Assembly (NCBI GenBank): GCA_965215295.1
Contig: OZ244045.1
Location: forward strand, 496,001-560,000
Length of the DNA stretch: 64,000 bases
From: HK1 sp965215295
Lineage (GTDB): Bacteria > Pseudomonadota > Gammaproteobacteria > HK1
Direction of reading: 5' to 3'
Shown: piece by piece, positions 24,428 through 32,694 of the stretch
Layout of the letters: each line of letters begins with the position of its first letter
How positions within the stretch are numbered: position 1 is the stretch's first letter
The notes under the pieces: generated by a model
What the model was told of the DNA's origin: nothing
The model's database searches: none
The model's input: the letters and a program-made list of their open reading frames with translations, nothing else
Made by a program: the position numbers and the translations under genes

Positions 24428-26206
24428 TCACAATTGTGTTTCCGTTTTCCTTTCAAGGCCATTCGCTTCCAGGAAGGCATCGACCGTATTAAAGGCGTTC
24501 AGGAAAAGCGGGCTTCCGGAGAACGAGAGCGGACTCACCGGGCCGATCGTCATGAACGAGTATTGTCGGCTCGCGGTATCGAAGGCCGAATGCGGATCAC
24601 GGAACAACTGATACAGATCGAGAGCCGTACCGGACGAACCTACAAGCTGCCGGAGCGACTGGAACTCCTGCCCGAGACCCAGTCCGAAACCGAAGAACAG
24701 GATACGAAGCTGCTGAAGGATCTCGGGATGCAGGCTCGAGAGGGTCTGGCTGATAAATAGCCAGCCCAATCCGTACTTCCGCGTGGTCCGTGCCGCATCG
24801 ATCAGAACCGAGCGCACGTCGCGTCCCGCATCGTCTTCCCGCGAGAGATCGCGAGGCGCCAGGCGGTGGGCCTCGTCGATGACGACCAAGGCGTTGAGGC
24901 TTTGCCCTTCCTTGTAGAAATGCTCCGCGGTCCGTGACAGTCCGTCGAGTAGCTGTTTGACGACCAGCGACTGGATCTTGTCATTCCAGAAGAGCCCCCG
25001 AGCCTGCTCCTTCGAGAGATCGATCACGAGGATCGGGCGGTTCGGTTTGTCCATTCCGAGGAGCCATCCAAGCGCGCTGCCAACTCTTCTGGCGCTACCG
25101 CGGTCCTCACGGAAAAGCTCGGTCACGGGTGCCCAATATTCACTGTAGAATTCATCCGGATCGGCATCGTGCAGAATATCGTTGAACCGTGCCCGGGATG
25201 CCTCGGTCCGATAGAACACCGGCTGAACCCGATCGTCCTGAAGCAACTTCCAAGCTCTGTCGAACGAATTACGGTCGTGAAGGCTCTTGAGCTTCACCCC
25301 GGCCTTTTTCAGGCGATCCGAGAGAATCTCGCACGCCAGCCTCCGGTTCTCTCCCTTCGGAACCGTGAGGCGCTCGAAAAATTGAGACTCGAAGAGAATC
25401 TGCTCAAAAAGCTCCCAGCGATCGAGCACCAGATTCTGCACGGTAAGCACAACGGACTGTTTGCCCAGCGTGCGCGCGACGTCTCCGACGGGCAATGCGA
25501 ATTCGCCGCTCGATGCCCCCCCACGCATGTCCCGAGCGAACTCTCCCTGTGGATCTATCACAAGAAGTGCCATTTTGGGGTAGCGCGCGTAGGCAAGGAG
25601 GATCATCTTGGCGAGGACCGATTTACCCGATCCCGTCTTGCCGAAGATGCCAAGGTGATACGCTTCTCCGGCGCCGTCCGGACCTTTGTCAAAGTGCTTG
25701 AACCAGAGCGGGAGCTTCGGGTTGGAGCCGTACACGTGTCCCAGGTAGAAGAGCTGGTTTCGGTAAGGACGGAGCAACTCGTCGAGTACCGGATCGGTCA
25801 CCAGATGGATCGGCGTTCCCGTCGACGGGACGGTGCCGAGAATGCTCGGTTCGTACCCCGCTGAGCCGCCTTGGCGGAAGACGGCACTGATGACCATCTG
25901 GCCGAGATGGGTATCCTGCCGCTCGCTCACCGCATCGACCCGCCCGCGCTGACGGATGAGGCTGCGCATGGTGGGGTCCTCGTGCCAGATGTTGCGGAGC
26001 TGGATTTCCGTGATCTGACCCAGCGCGTAATGGGCGCTCGCGTCCTGCATGAAACGAAAGAGGGCAAGCTCTCCGACCAGCTTGCGGGTAGCCGCGGAGC
26101 CGAGAATGTCGAGCGCGAGCTGGGCGGTGGAGGACGGTGAGCCGATGACGCCCAGCCGCTCGGTCCGGTCTACGAGCTTCTCGAGTTCCGTCACGTCTTC
26201 CGCCAT
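24428..26206 (-). CDS. herA: HerA-like hexameric DNA-translocating ATPase
   Basis: A 592-residue ATPase of the HerA/FtsK class. An N-terminal beta-rich domain precedes Walker A GKTGSGKS (residues 189-196). Walker B is ALVVIDEAHRLAPR, and GLGWLFISQTLSSLHPEIL fits the sensor region. HerA pumps DNA and works with the NurA nuclease, whose gene ends 2 bp before this start. In archaea the pair resects DNA ends. In bacteria HerA partners several nucleases in anti-phage systems. ATG 26206 is chosen because of the tight junction with nurA. Confidence 0.88.
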   Translation of the reverse strand: MAEDVTELEKLVDRTERLGVIGSPSSTAQLALDILGSAATRKLVGELALFRFMQDASAHYALGQITEIQLRNIWHEDPTMRSLIRQRGRVDAVSERQDTHLGQMVISAVFRQGGSAGYEPSILGTVPSTGTPIHLVTDPVLDELLRPYRNQLFYLGHVYGSNPKLPLWFKHFDKGPDGAGEAYHLGIFGKTGSGKSVLAKMILLAYARYPKMALLVIDPQGEFARDMRGGASSGEFALPVGDVARTLGKQSVVLTVQNLVLDRWELFEQILFESQFFERLTVPKGENRRLACEILSDRLKKAGVKLKSLHDRNSFDRAWKLLQDDRVQPVFYRTEASRARFNDILHDADPDEFYSEYWAPVTELFREDRGSARRVGSALGWLLGMDKPNRPILVIDLSKEQARGLFWNDKIQSLVVKQLLDGLSRTAEHFYKEGQSLNALVVIDEAHRLAPRDLSREDDAGRDVRSVLIDAARTTRKYGLGWLFISQTLSSLHPEILQQLRILFFGFGLGLGQEFQSLRQLVGSSGTALDLYQLFRDPHSAFDTASRQYSFMTIGPVSPLSFSGSPLFLNAFNTVDAFLEANGLERKTETQL

Positions 26207-26208
26207 CC

Positions 26209-27387
26209 CTATCTCCCGGTCTCGCTCCGATACCCGTGCATCGCGAAGAAGACCTCGCCGATATCGCCCTTGTAGTGTTCGGAGATCCGTTGCGTCGTCA
26301 CCTGCCGGAAGGCGGGAATCGCCCGGGCGAGCGCCTTCACCGTGCGGTCGGCGAGGTAGATCGGGTAGGGTTCCAGCATCGAGGGGGTCGCCGTCTGGTG
26401 CTTGATGCCCTGGATCACCGTCGCCAGGCGGTGAGCATTCGATGCTACGCTCGCGGAAAGCTCGACCCGTAGCGCGGGCAGCCATTCCTGAGGCTTGTAG
26501 TAGAACACCTGAAGGGGGCTGAGGGCCGACACGATCTCATCCGCAAGCTCGGCTGCCCTGCGTTTCACCGTAGCGGGAAGTCGTCGCGTGTTCAGGTGCC
26601 AGGTGATATTCCCCTCGCTGTCTTGCTGGTGTTCCAGTCGGCGGGGTCTCGTCAGCTCGCCAGGGTTCAAAAGCATCGTGAGCATCCCTCGATCGTCATA
26701 GCTCTCGGGCCAACCCAGCTCTCTGCCGATCTCCCGCCGGGTCGAATACTTCGGAAGCGCCACGAAGTGTTTGTCCGAGCGTTCGGACCGCAATGCGGTG
26801 AGATAGGCTTCGAGGTAAGCTGGGCAACGCTCGATGAACTCCCGCGCGCAACGTAGCTGCGTAGTCTCGGGTGCCTTGTTGAGCGCCTGATTGAAGTAGA
26901 TGATCGGCAGCGTCATCGTACCGTCCAGCATCAACAGATCATGCGGGGCATCGGTGACTAGGCGTAGCTCCTCTCCCAGCATTACCGCCCGGAGCACGGT
27001 AGCAGTATCCGCAAGGTGGGGCTCGGCGGCAACGAAGCTCTTGTGACGGGGAAGCTCCCAATGCCGCTTCTCGGACGGGGGCGTGAGCCCCTCGACCGCC
27101 ACCGCGGCGGCAGCGGCCAGATCCGTCGTCAGGAGCCGTTCGATAGCGTACGAACCATCCGCCGCACACGTCGTCGGGGGAGGCGGATAGCCCAGGGAGG
27201 ACTCGGCCATCACGATGCCGGACTCTACGAGCGTCGCACGAAGGTCCTCGCGTTCCCCTCTGACTTCCTGGAACGAGGCCAGCAGTTCCCGGGCGACGGC
27301 GGAGGTCTGATCAAGGACGTCATCGACGAGCGCCGCGGGGAGGTCGGCGAAAGGGGTCTGGTCGGCAGCCAAGGGGGTTCGAGTCAC
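26209..27387 (-). CDS. nurA: NurA-domain nuclease
   Basis: A 392-residue protein with the NurA domain. The first acidic motif is AADGSYAIERLL (Asp77), followed by a hydrophobic strand (AAAAAVAVEGL). A second motif is LLMLDGTMTLPIIYFNQAL. The C-terminal part has PYPIYLADRTVKALARAIP and ends with GDIGEVFFAMHGYRSE. NurA is a Mn-dependent 5'-3' nuclease stimulated by HerA. The start is GTG 27387, whose GTGA overlaps the druA stop. It is followed 2 bp later by herA, so both proteins are probably made in fixed ratio. Confidence 0.85.
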   Translation of the reverse strand: MTRTPLAADQTPFADLPAALVDDVLDQTSAVARELLASFQEVRGEREDLRATLVESGIVMAESSLGYPPPPTTCAADGSYAIERLLTTDLAAAAAVAVEGLTPPSEKRHWELPRHKSFVAAEPHLADTATVLRAVMLGEELRLVTDAPHDLLMLDGTMTLPIIYFNQALNKAPETTQLRCAREFIERCPAYLEAYLTALRSERSDKHFVALPKYSTRREIGRELGWPESYDDRGMLTMLLNPGELTRPRRLEHQQDSEGNITWHLNTRRLPATVKRRAAELADEIVSALSPLQVFYYKPQEWLPALRVELSASVASNAHRLATVIQGIKHQTATPSMLEPYPIYLADRTVKALARAIPAFRQVTTQRISEHYKGDIGEVFFAMHGYRSETGR

Positions 27388-28538
27388 GGTGATCCCCAGA
27401 GCCGGTAGTCCTCGGGGTCGAAGGCCCGGTAGCGATCATCGCGGGCTGCTCGGGGCAGGAGCCATCGCTCCCTGAACCACTCGAAGAGGTCACCCACGGC
27501 CCGATCATGGCACCGCAACCCCTGGTGGTCACCGCGAAGGAACGCTTGTATGTCGGCGGCCAGCGGCGCCACGAATATCTCTCGCTCGACCCCGTGATAC
27601 AAGAGTTCTCTGGATAGTCCCAGAAGTGGCAGCGTCTTTCGCACAAGCTCCCGCCGGTTTCGGAATCCGTCACCCCACAACGGGTGCTTGGCGGTCGCAT
27701 CGCAATGTTCGAGAGCAAACTCGCGCAGGTCACCGTAGAAGCCGTTACTGAAGTGAAAATCCCCGAAGCCACGTGTGAACCCCACACTCCGGAACACACG
27801 CTGTTCCCTGTACCGGAGCCGGTTGTACAAGGATGAACGGCCGAGAGCGGAGGTCGTGGTCAACAGGGCGAGACGGCCATCCAGAGGCTTGCGGCTGATG
27901 GTCGAGCGCCGGCCGCCATATCTGCGGCGAAATGCCTCCTGGACGTCTCGGCTGGTCGCCAACAAAGCGACGAGCTTCCCACAGAGAAGATGGGAATATG
28001 GCGGCACGGCGCCCAATACGAACAGATCCATGACGCACTGGAGCCGTTTCTTCCTGATGTTGTGATCCCATCCTATCCATCGATCACGCGGACCGAGACC
28101 AAAGACGGGATCGCCCAGCCCGAAGATGCCGATCAATTTGTCGTTCGATTCATCGTAGACCACGAATCTCAACCGCCGGCCGTACCCCGCGGACACCGGG
28201 ATACTCCAATGCAAACGCGCGTATCGGAACAGAAGCTCGTCCTCGGACCCCGGCTGTACTAGGGCGAGCCGCGGCCGGATTCTCTCGGGGATGACGTCCC
28301 GTCCGGCTGCGATGTACGACAGCAGCCGGTCTTCGTGCCGTTCGAGCCCCGGGCGACTTCGTGCTACGTTGTGCCTGACCGCCTCCTGGTGAAGTGCCCT
28401 GAGCTTGTGCTTGTCCTTGACGTGGGAGGTGACGAGAAGGCCATCTCGAATCTGGAATCCCTGTTTCCGTAACGAGCGGACGATTCTGGCGCGGAGCCGG
28501 TCCGCCTCCCGGGTGCGCGGTATCGTCTCCGATCTCAT
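27384..28538 (-). CDS. druA: DUF4338 protein, DruA-like defence component
   Basis: A 384-residue protein. The central part matches DUF4338, the domain of DruA from Druantia anti-phage systems: a strand (RLRFVVYDESNDKLIGIFGL), then GPRDRWIGWDHNIRKKRL and LGAVPPYSHLLCGKLVALL, then the basic segment YGGRRSTISRK. Its molecular role is unknown. Here it lies in an operon with nurA and herA rather than druB-E. ATG 28538 overlaps the stop of the helicase relic (ATGA), and its own stop overlaps nurA. The N-terminal 140 residues are Arg-rich and may bind DNA. Confidence 0.75.
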   Translation of the reverse strand: MRSETIPRTREADRLRARIVRSLRKQGFQIRDGLLVTSHVKDKHKLRALHQEAVRHNVARSRPGLERHEDRLLSYIAAGRDVIPERIRPRLALVQPGSEDELLFRYARLHWSIPVSAGYGRRLRFVVYDESNDKLIGIFGLGDPVFGLGPRDRWIGWDHNIRKKRLQCVMDLFVLGAVPPYSHLLCGKLVALLATSRDVQEAFRRRYGGRRSTISRKPLDGRLALLTTTSALGRSSLYNRLRYREQRVFRSVGFTRGFGDFHFSNGFYGDLREFALEHCDATAKHPLWGDGFRNRRELVRKTLPLLGLSRELLYHGVEREIFVAPLAADIQAFLRGDHQGLRCHDRAVGDLFEWFRERWLLPRAARDDRYRAFDPEDYRLWGSP

Positions 28539-28747
28539 CTGACGGCCCGGCCGGCAGTGCACATGCCTCGATAGTCGCACGTCGCGCACTTCCTCGGCGC
28601 GGGCGCAGGCTGCAAGGTACTGGTCCGAAGGGCATCCGCTGCTTCGCGCACCTTGTCCTCCGTCTTGCCGGAGCCCGCGCACGCAATGAGCTGCAGGTTG
28701 CCGCCGCCGTGCCGGATGGCGTTTCGTCGAAATGGGATGAGATTCAT
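28535..28747 (-). pseudogene. UvrD/Rep-type helicase reduced to its two ends
   Basis: A 70-residue reading begins LIPFRRNAIRHGG and has LQLIACAGSGKTE, the motif I (Walker A) start of UvrD-like superfamily-1 helicases. Only a few residues later it has KCATCDYRGMCTAGR, the Cys pattern at the C-terminal end of helicase-nuclease proteins with an Fe-S or zinc cluster. The several hundred residues normally between them are missing. The remnant keeps its ATGA overlap with druA, so the deletion appears to have occurred in frame inside an operon gene. It may now act only as a translated leader for druA. Confidence 0.65.
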
Positions 28748-28792
28748 TGACTCTTGCCGCCGCCGGCCAAACCCGGCCAAACCCTGCGCCGG

Positions 28793-29467
28793 CTACTCCC
28801 CGGGGGCGTCGGGCAGCGACAGCCGCCGGTCTCGATACCGAATCGCACGCACCGGGGTAGGGCCCGCCCCGGTCGCGGGGTTCATCGCCTCCGGGCAGTT
28901 CGAGATGACCACGAGGATGGCCATCTCCGCGCGCAGGGTCACGTGATCGCCGGGCCTGGACCACCCGTCCACGATCCCGACGCTCCCGTCAACCTCCACC
29001 GGCACCCGCATGAAGAAGTTGACGTTGGGCACGACCGCCGTCGCGTCGAGTCCGCGGCGGGCGAGCTCGGCCTCGAAGTTCTGCTGGCAGGCCCGGGGGT
29101 TGCGTGCGCCGTAGCGCACGTCGTCGAGCTCGAACGAGCAGCAGCCGAAGATGGTGTCGTGCCCGCCGCAGGTGTCCTCGACGATGGTCATCATCTTCCG
29201 GGCGCGCACCGACCACAGCACCGAGTCCCGGCCGAGGTAGATGTTGCCCTGGAGCTTGACGGTGTTGGGCGCGTGGTAGCGCTCCTGCGGGTCGTGGGCG
29301 TTGTAGCAGAGGAAGTCGATGGCCTGCCGCCCTTCCAGATCGACGAGCACCAGGTGCTCGCCGCGATCCATCAGGGCGCTCCACGGCAGCCTTGCCTCGA
29401 CGACGGTGTCCTCGATGACGGCGGCGTCGCCGGGCACGTAGCGGCTTGCAGGGCTCGAAGTGGTCAC
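28793..29467 (-). CDS. Urea carboxylase-associated protein 1 (UAAP1, DUF1989)
   Basis: A 224-residue protein of the DUF1989 family. It shows GEHLVLVDLEGRQAIDFLCY, YHAPNTVKLQGNIYLG, the Cys-rich GGHDTIFGCCSFE and NVNFFMRVPVEVDGSVGI. Members sit next to urea carboxylase, allophanate hydrolase or amidase genes and are probably metal-binding enzymes; the reaction is not settled. It is the last of four co-directional genes (phyH, oxidoreductase, amidase, this one). The start is GTG 29467. Confidence 0.85.
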   Translation of the reverse strand: MTTSSPASRYVPGDAAVIEDTVVEARLPWSALMDRGEHLVLVDLEGRQAIDFLCYNAHDPQERYHAPNTVKLQGNIYLGRDSVLWSVRARKMMTIVEDTCGGHDTIFGCCSFELDDVRYGARNPRACQQNFEAELARRGLDATAVVPNVNFFMRVPVEVDGSVGIVDGWSRPGDHVTLRAEMAILVVISNCPEAMNPATGAGPTPVRAIRYRDRRLSLPDAPGE

Positions 29468-29567
29468 GATGTCGGCTCCGGCGGTACGGTCATGCTCACG
29501 AGCAGGTTCACGGATGACGCTCGGGAAGCGTCGTCACGATGTCGGTTCCTGCGGTGCGGTCATGCCG
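29463..29567. repeat. About 35-bp direct repeat, 70-bp period
   Basis: A segment starting GTCACGATGTCGG at 29463 recurs at 29533 and ends GCGGTCATGC in both. The first copy covers the UAAP1 start codon; the second covers the end of the amidase gene. Confidence 0.6.
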
Positions 29568-31120
29568 GCATGGGCGGGGGCGCGTGTCGGGGCCGGCCCG
29601 GCCGCGCCGGGGTTCTCGACATCGGCCCAATGGCGATCCAGCCCTTCGTCAAGGGCCAATCCGGCCGCGCCGGGGTTCGACGACGGTACGCCGTCCTCGC
29701 GCTCCCACAGCGTATGCGACAGGACCCCGACCGAGGACTCGATGGCCTCCATGGCGTCGAGGATCAGATCCTCGCGGAACCGACGCCCGACGATCTGCAC
29801 CCCGGCCGGCCGCCCGTCCGCGAACCCGATCGGCACGACCCCCGCCGGGAGGCTCAGGTAGTTGACCCCGGTGCTGTAGATGGCGGACCGGAAGAGGTCC
29901 CGGACCTGCTCGAACCCCTGCGCGTCGTAGTCCCACGCGTACATCGAGCGCAGCAGGAACGGACACAGCACGAGCGGATACCGGTCGAGAAAGAGGTTCC
30001 ACTCGCGGGTCAGGGCGGTGCGCTCGGCGATGGCCTCCCGATACCCGGCCGCGTCCACCGGCCTCCCGATGCGCTGGTAGTGATCGAAGATGGCGCGAAT
30101 GGTCTCGCTGCCGTGGTCGCGCGCGACCGGGCCGAGAAAATGGGTAATCTCGCTCACCAGCACGTCGAACCACGCCTGCGCCGGCTTCATGATCGACGGC
30201 GTCGCCACCCGCTCCACCGCATAGCCCGCGTCGCTCAGCACGTGCGCCGCGCGGTCGATTCCTTCGAGGATCTGCGGGTTGGCCGGATAGCCGTGCGCCT
30301 CGCAGGTGACCGCGACCTTGATGGGAGGATCGAGCCGTGGCCCGTCGAACGGCGCCGGCACCCACCACGGATCGCGGGGGTCGCCGCCCGCCAGCACCCG
30401 GGTTGCGAGCCGCACGTCGCGCACCTCGCGGCAGACCGCGCCCTGCACGGAGATGAGCTGCGCGAGCAGGCCGCGCTCGGCGGACGCGCTCGGGTTGAAC
30501 GCGGGCACCCGCCCGAAGGTCGGCTTCACCGTCGCCACCCCGCACGCGAAGGCGGGATAGCGCAGCGACCCGCCGATGTCGTTGCCGTGGTGGATGGGCC
30601 CGAACCCCATCGCCGCGGCGGCCGACGCCCCGCCCGAGGACCCGCCCGGCGACGCCTCGTCGTCCCACGGATTGAGAGTCCTGCCACGCAGCGGGTTGTC
30701 CGTCGTCGCCCGCATCGAGAGCTCCGGGGTATTGGTGCGCCCCACGACGATCGCGCCGGCGTCGAGCAGGTTGCGCACCACCGGAGAGTGGTCCGGGGCG
30801 ATGAGGTCCGCGAACGCGGGCAGGCCGTTGGTGGTGGGCTGCCCGGCGACGTCCACGTTCTCCTTGATGGTGACCGGGACGCCGTGCAACGGCCCGAGCG
30901 CATCCCCCCTGGCGACCGCCCGATCCCGGTGCGCGGCGGCGCGCAACGCCTCCTCGGAGCAATCGGTGACGATCGCGTTGAGGCGCCCGTTGTGCGCGGC
31001 GATCCGCTCGAGCACCGACCCTGCTACTTCGATGCACGACACCTCGCGTGAGCGGATCATCGCGGCAAGCTCGACCGCGCTCGCACTCCAAAGACCTCGA
31101 TTCATGATTCGATTTTCCAT
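29534..31120 (-). CDS. Amidase-signature hydrolase
   Basis: A 528-residue amidase of the Ser-cisSer-Lys class. The triad is visible: Lys86 in PVTIKENVDV, the cis-Ser in SPGGSSGGAS (about 161) and the nucleophile Ser185 in GNDIGGSLRYP. A GVPVTIKE segment and NTPELSM also match the family. The last 45 residues are a low-complexity Gly/Ala/Pro tail with NPGAAG repeated twice, so the C-terminus may have been extended by duplication. It hydrolyses an amide to acid plus ammonia; with UAAP1 beside it, a urea- or amide-nitrogen pathway is plausible. ATG 31105 is an alternative start. Confidence 0.9.
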   Translation of the reverse strand: MENRIMNRGLWSASAVELAAMIRSREVSCIEVAGSVLERIAAHNGRLNAIVTDCSEEALRAAAHRDRAVARGDALGPLHGVPVTIKENVDVAGQPTTNGLPAFADLIAPDHSPVVRNLLDAGAIVVGRTNTPELSMRATTDNPLRGRTLNPWDDEASPGGSSGGASAAAAMGFGPIHHGNDIGGSLRYPAFACGVATVKPTFGRVPAFNPSASAERGLLAQLISVQGAVCREVRDVRLATRVLAGGDPRDPWWVPAPFDGPRLDPPIKVAVTCEAHGYPANPQILEGIDRAAHVLSDAGYAVERVATPSIMKPAQAWFDVLVSEITHFLGPVARDHGSETIRAIFDHYQRIGRPVDAAGYREAIAERTALTREWNLFLDRYPLVLCPFLLRSMYAWDYDAQGFEQVRDLFRSAIYSTGVNYLSLPAGVVPIGFADGRPAGVQIVGRRFREDLILDAMEAIESSVGVLSHTLWEREDGVPSSNPGAAGLALDEGLDRHWADVENPGAAGPAPTRAPAHAGMTAPQEPTS

Positions 31121-31167
31121 CGCGTGCCGCGTCTGGCACCGCGAGACGGGCGATGCCCCGATGTTCT

Positions 31168-32496
31168 TCACGCCGCGGCGTTGCGGCGCTCCGTCCCGAA
31201 GCGGGCCTCCATCCGGCGCCGCGCCTGCACCGCGTCGAGGCCCGGGTCGCACTCGACGTCGTCCCACCCGACGACCTGGCCCGCGCCGACCGCGCGTTTC
31301 ATCGTCACCCCGTGGGCGAGGCTGATCGGCAGGGCGCCGCGTTCGAGCGACGTGTGCGCCGGCAGGAGCTTCCCGTAGACGGTGAAGCCGCCTTCGCCGT
31401 CGAGGGTCTCGCCCGCCGCGAGGTCCCGCTTCGCGGTCGCGACCGCGTCGCCCGCGAAGTCCCGGGGGGCGCCGGTCGGCCGGCCGAGCAGCGCGGCGGA
31501 CAGGATCGACACGTTCAGCTCCAGCCCGATGAGATGGAACGGCTTGTACGTCGCGGAGTACCGGCCGGTGGCGTCGGTGGGCAATCCGTACTGGCGAAAG
31601 CAGGCCGCGGTGTAGTCGTTGGGCGCCTCGATGACCACGTAGACGCCCCAGCGCAGGTCGTTCGGGACCGGGCGGCCGTCGCGCTCGATCGACGACACCA
31701 CCTCGACTTGGCCCTTGTGGTGCAGTTGCCCGCCGGCCTCGACGGGCCGGAGCACGTGCGCGAGGTCGTCCCGGCCGCAGGGCGGGAACCCGAGGCCGTC
31801 CGGCGGAGGAGTGAGGCCGGTGGCGTTCGCGATCGCGGCCATCTCGATCGCGGACTTGGTCCCGTCGAGGAACGAGCTGAACATCCGGCTGTTCATGCCC
31901 GCCGCCCGCGCCTGCCCGGCGGTGAGTCCGTAGTGCTCCCACACCGTGTCCGGCGTCGAGCCGTGGTACGAAGGCAGGTACTTGGTGCCCTTGCCCGCCG
32001 CCACCACCTCGAAGCCGCTGATGCGCGCCCACTCCACCATCTCGCAGGTGAGGGCGGGCTGATCCCCGTAGGCCATGGTGTAGACGACGCCGGCTTCGCG
32101 CGCCTCCACCGCCAGCAGCGGCCCCGCCAGCACGTCGGCCTCGACGTTCACCATCACGACGTGCCGGCCCGCCGCGAACGCGGCGCGGGCATGGGCGATT
32201 CCGGCCGCGGGGTCGCCGGTCGCCTCGACGACGACGTCGACGTCGCCGGCACGCACCGCATCGAGCGCGTCGTCGGTGAAACGGGTCCGGGCGATGAGCG
32301 CGTCGCTCCATCCCGTGTTTCGGCACGAGGCGCGGGCACGGTCGGGGTCGAGATCCGCGATTACCCTCACTTCGAGCCCGATCGTGGTGGGCGCCTGGGC
32401 GAGGAACATCGATCCGAACTTGCCGGCGCCGATGAGGCCGACCCGCACCGGCCGGGCGGAGGCGGCGCGCTCGCGGAGCAGGTCGTGGATGTACAT
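31168..32496 (-). CDS. NAD(P)-dependent oxidoreductase with SAF-type C-terminus
   Basis: A 442-residue protein. The Rossmann motif VGLIGAGKFGSMF starts at residue 19, followed by EVRVIADLDPDRAR and VDVVVEATGDPAAG, as in homoserine dehydrogenase-like and Gfo/Idh enzymes. The C-terminal domain (VATAKRDLAAGETLDGEGG to GVTMKRAVGAGQVVGWDDV) is SAF-like, as in sialic acid synthase and altronate dehydratase relatives. The substrate is unknown. The gene precedes the amidase by 47 bp. Its first 12 codons lie within a 78-bp unit present three times in tandem. Confidence 0.85.
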   Translation of the reverse strand: MYIHDLLRERAASARPVRVGLIGAGKFGSMFLAQAPTTIGLEVRVIADLDPDRARASCRNTGWSDALIARTRFTDDALDAVRAGDVDVVVEATGDPAAGIAHARAAFAAGRHVVMVNVEADVLAGPLLAVEAREAGVVYTMAYGDQPALTCEMVEWARISGFEVVAAGKGTKYLPSYHGSTPDTVWEHYGLTAGQARAAGMNSRMFSSFLDGTKSAIEMAAIANATGLTPPPDGLGFPPCGRDDLAHVLRPVEAGGQLHHKGQVEVVSSIERDGRPVPNDLRWGVYVVIEAPNDYTAACFRQYGLPTDATGRYSATYKPFHLIGLELNVSILSAALLGRPTGAPRDFAGDAVATAKRDLAAGETLDGEGGFTVYGKLLPAHTSLERGALPISLAHGVTMKRAVGAGQVVGWDDVECDPGLDAVQARRRMEARFGTERRNAAA

Positions 32497-32694
32497 CGCG
32501 CCCGTTCAGGCCACCGCGCCGGGGCGCGGGAATGCGGAGGCGGCGCGCTCGCGGAGCAGGTCGTGGATGTACATCGCGCCCGTTCGGGCCACCGCGCCGG
32601 GGCGCGGGAATGCGAAGGCGGCGCGCTCGCGGAGCAGGTCGTGGACGTACATCGCGCCCGTTCAGGCCACCGCAGCGGGGCGCGGGGATTCAGC
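32461..32694. repeat. 78-bp unit in three tandem copies at the start of the oxidoreductase gene
   Basis: Copies begin at 32461, 32539 and 32617 with only a few differences. Each contains the start region of the minus-strand oxidoreductase (M-Y-I/V-H-D-L-L-R-E-R-A-A). The two extra copies lie upstream of the gene. In the middle copy the reading ends at a TGA after 22 codons; from the third copy it runs through to that same stop. The third copy also covers the end of the phyH gene. Confidence 0.9.

Noticed and set aside
27384..28964. DruA starting at 28964 with 142 extra residues
   Set aside because: The extra part is an out-of-frame shadow of the helicase relic and the UAAP1 gene; ATG 28538 gives the ATGA junction.
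29534..32326. A single 930-codon protein fusing an oxidoreductase-antisense part to the amidase
   Set aside because: The first 400 codons are an out-of-frame shadow of the oxidoreductase gene; amidase homology begins at about 31105-31120.
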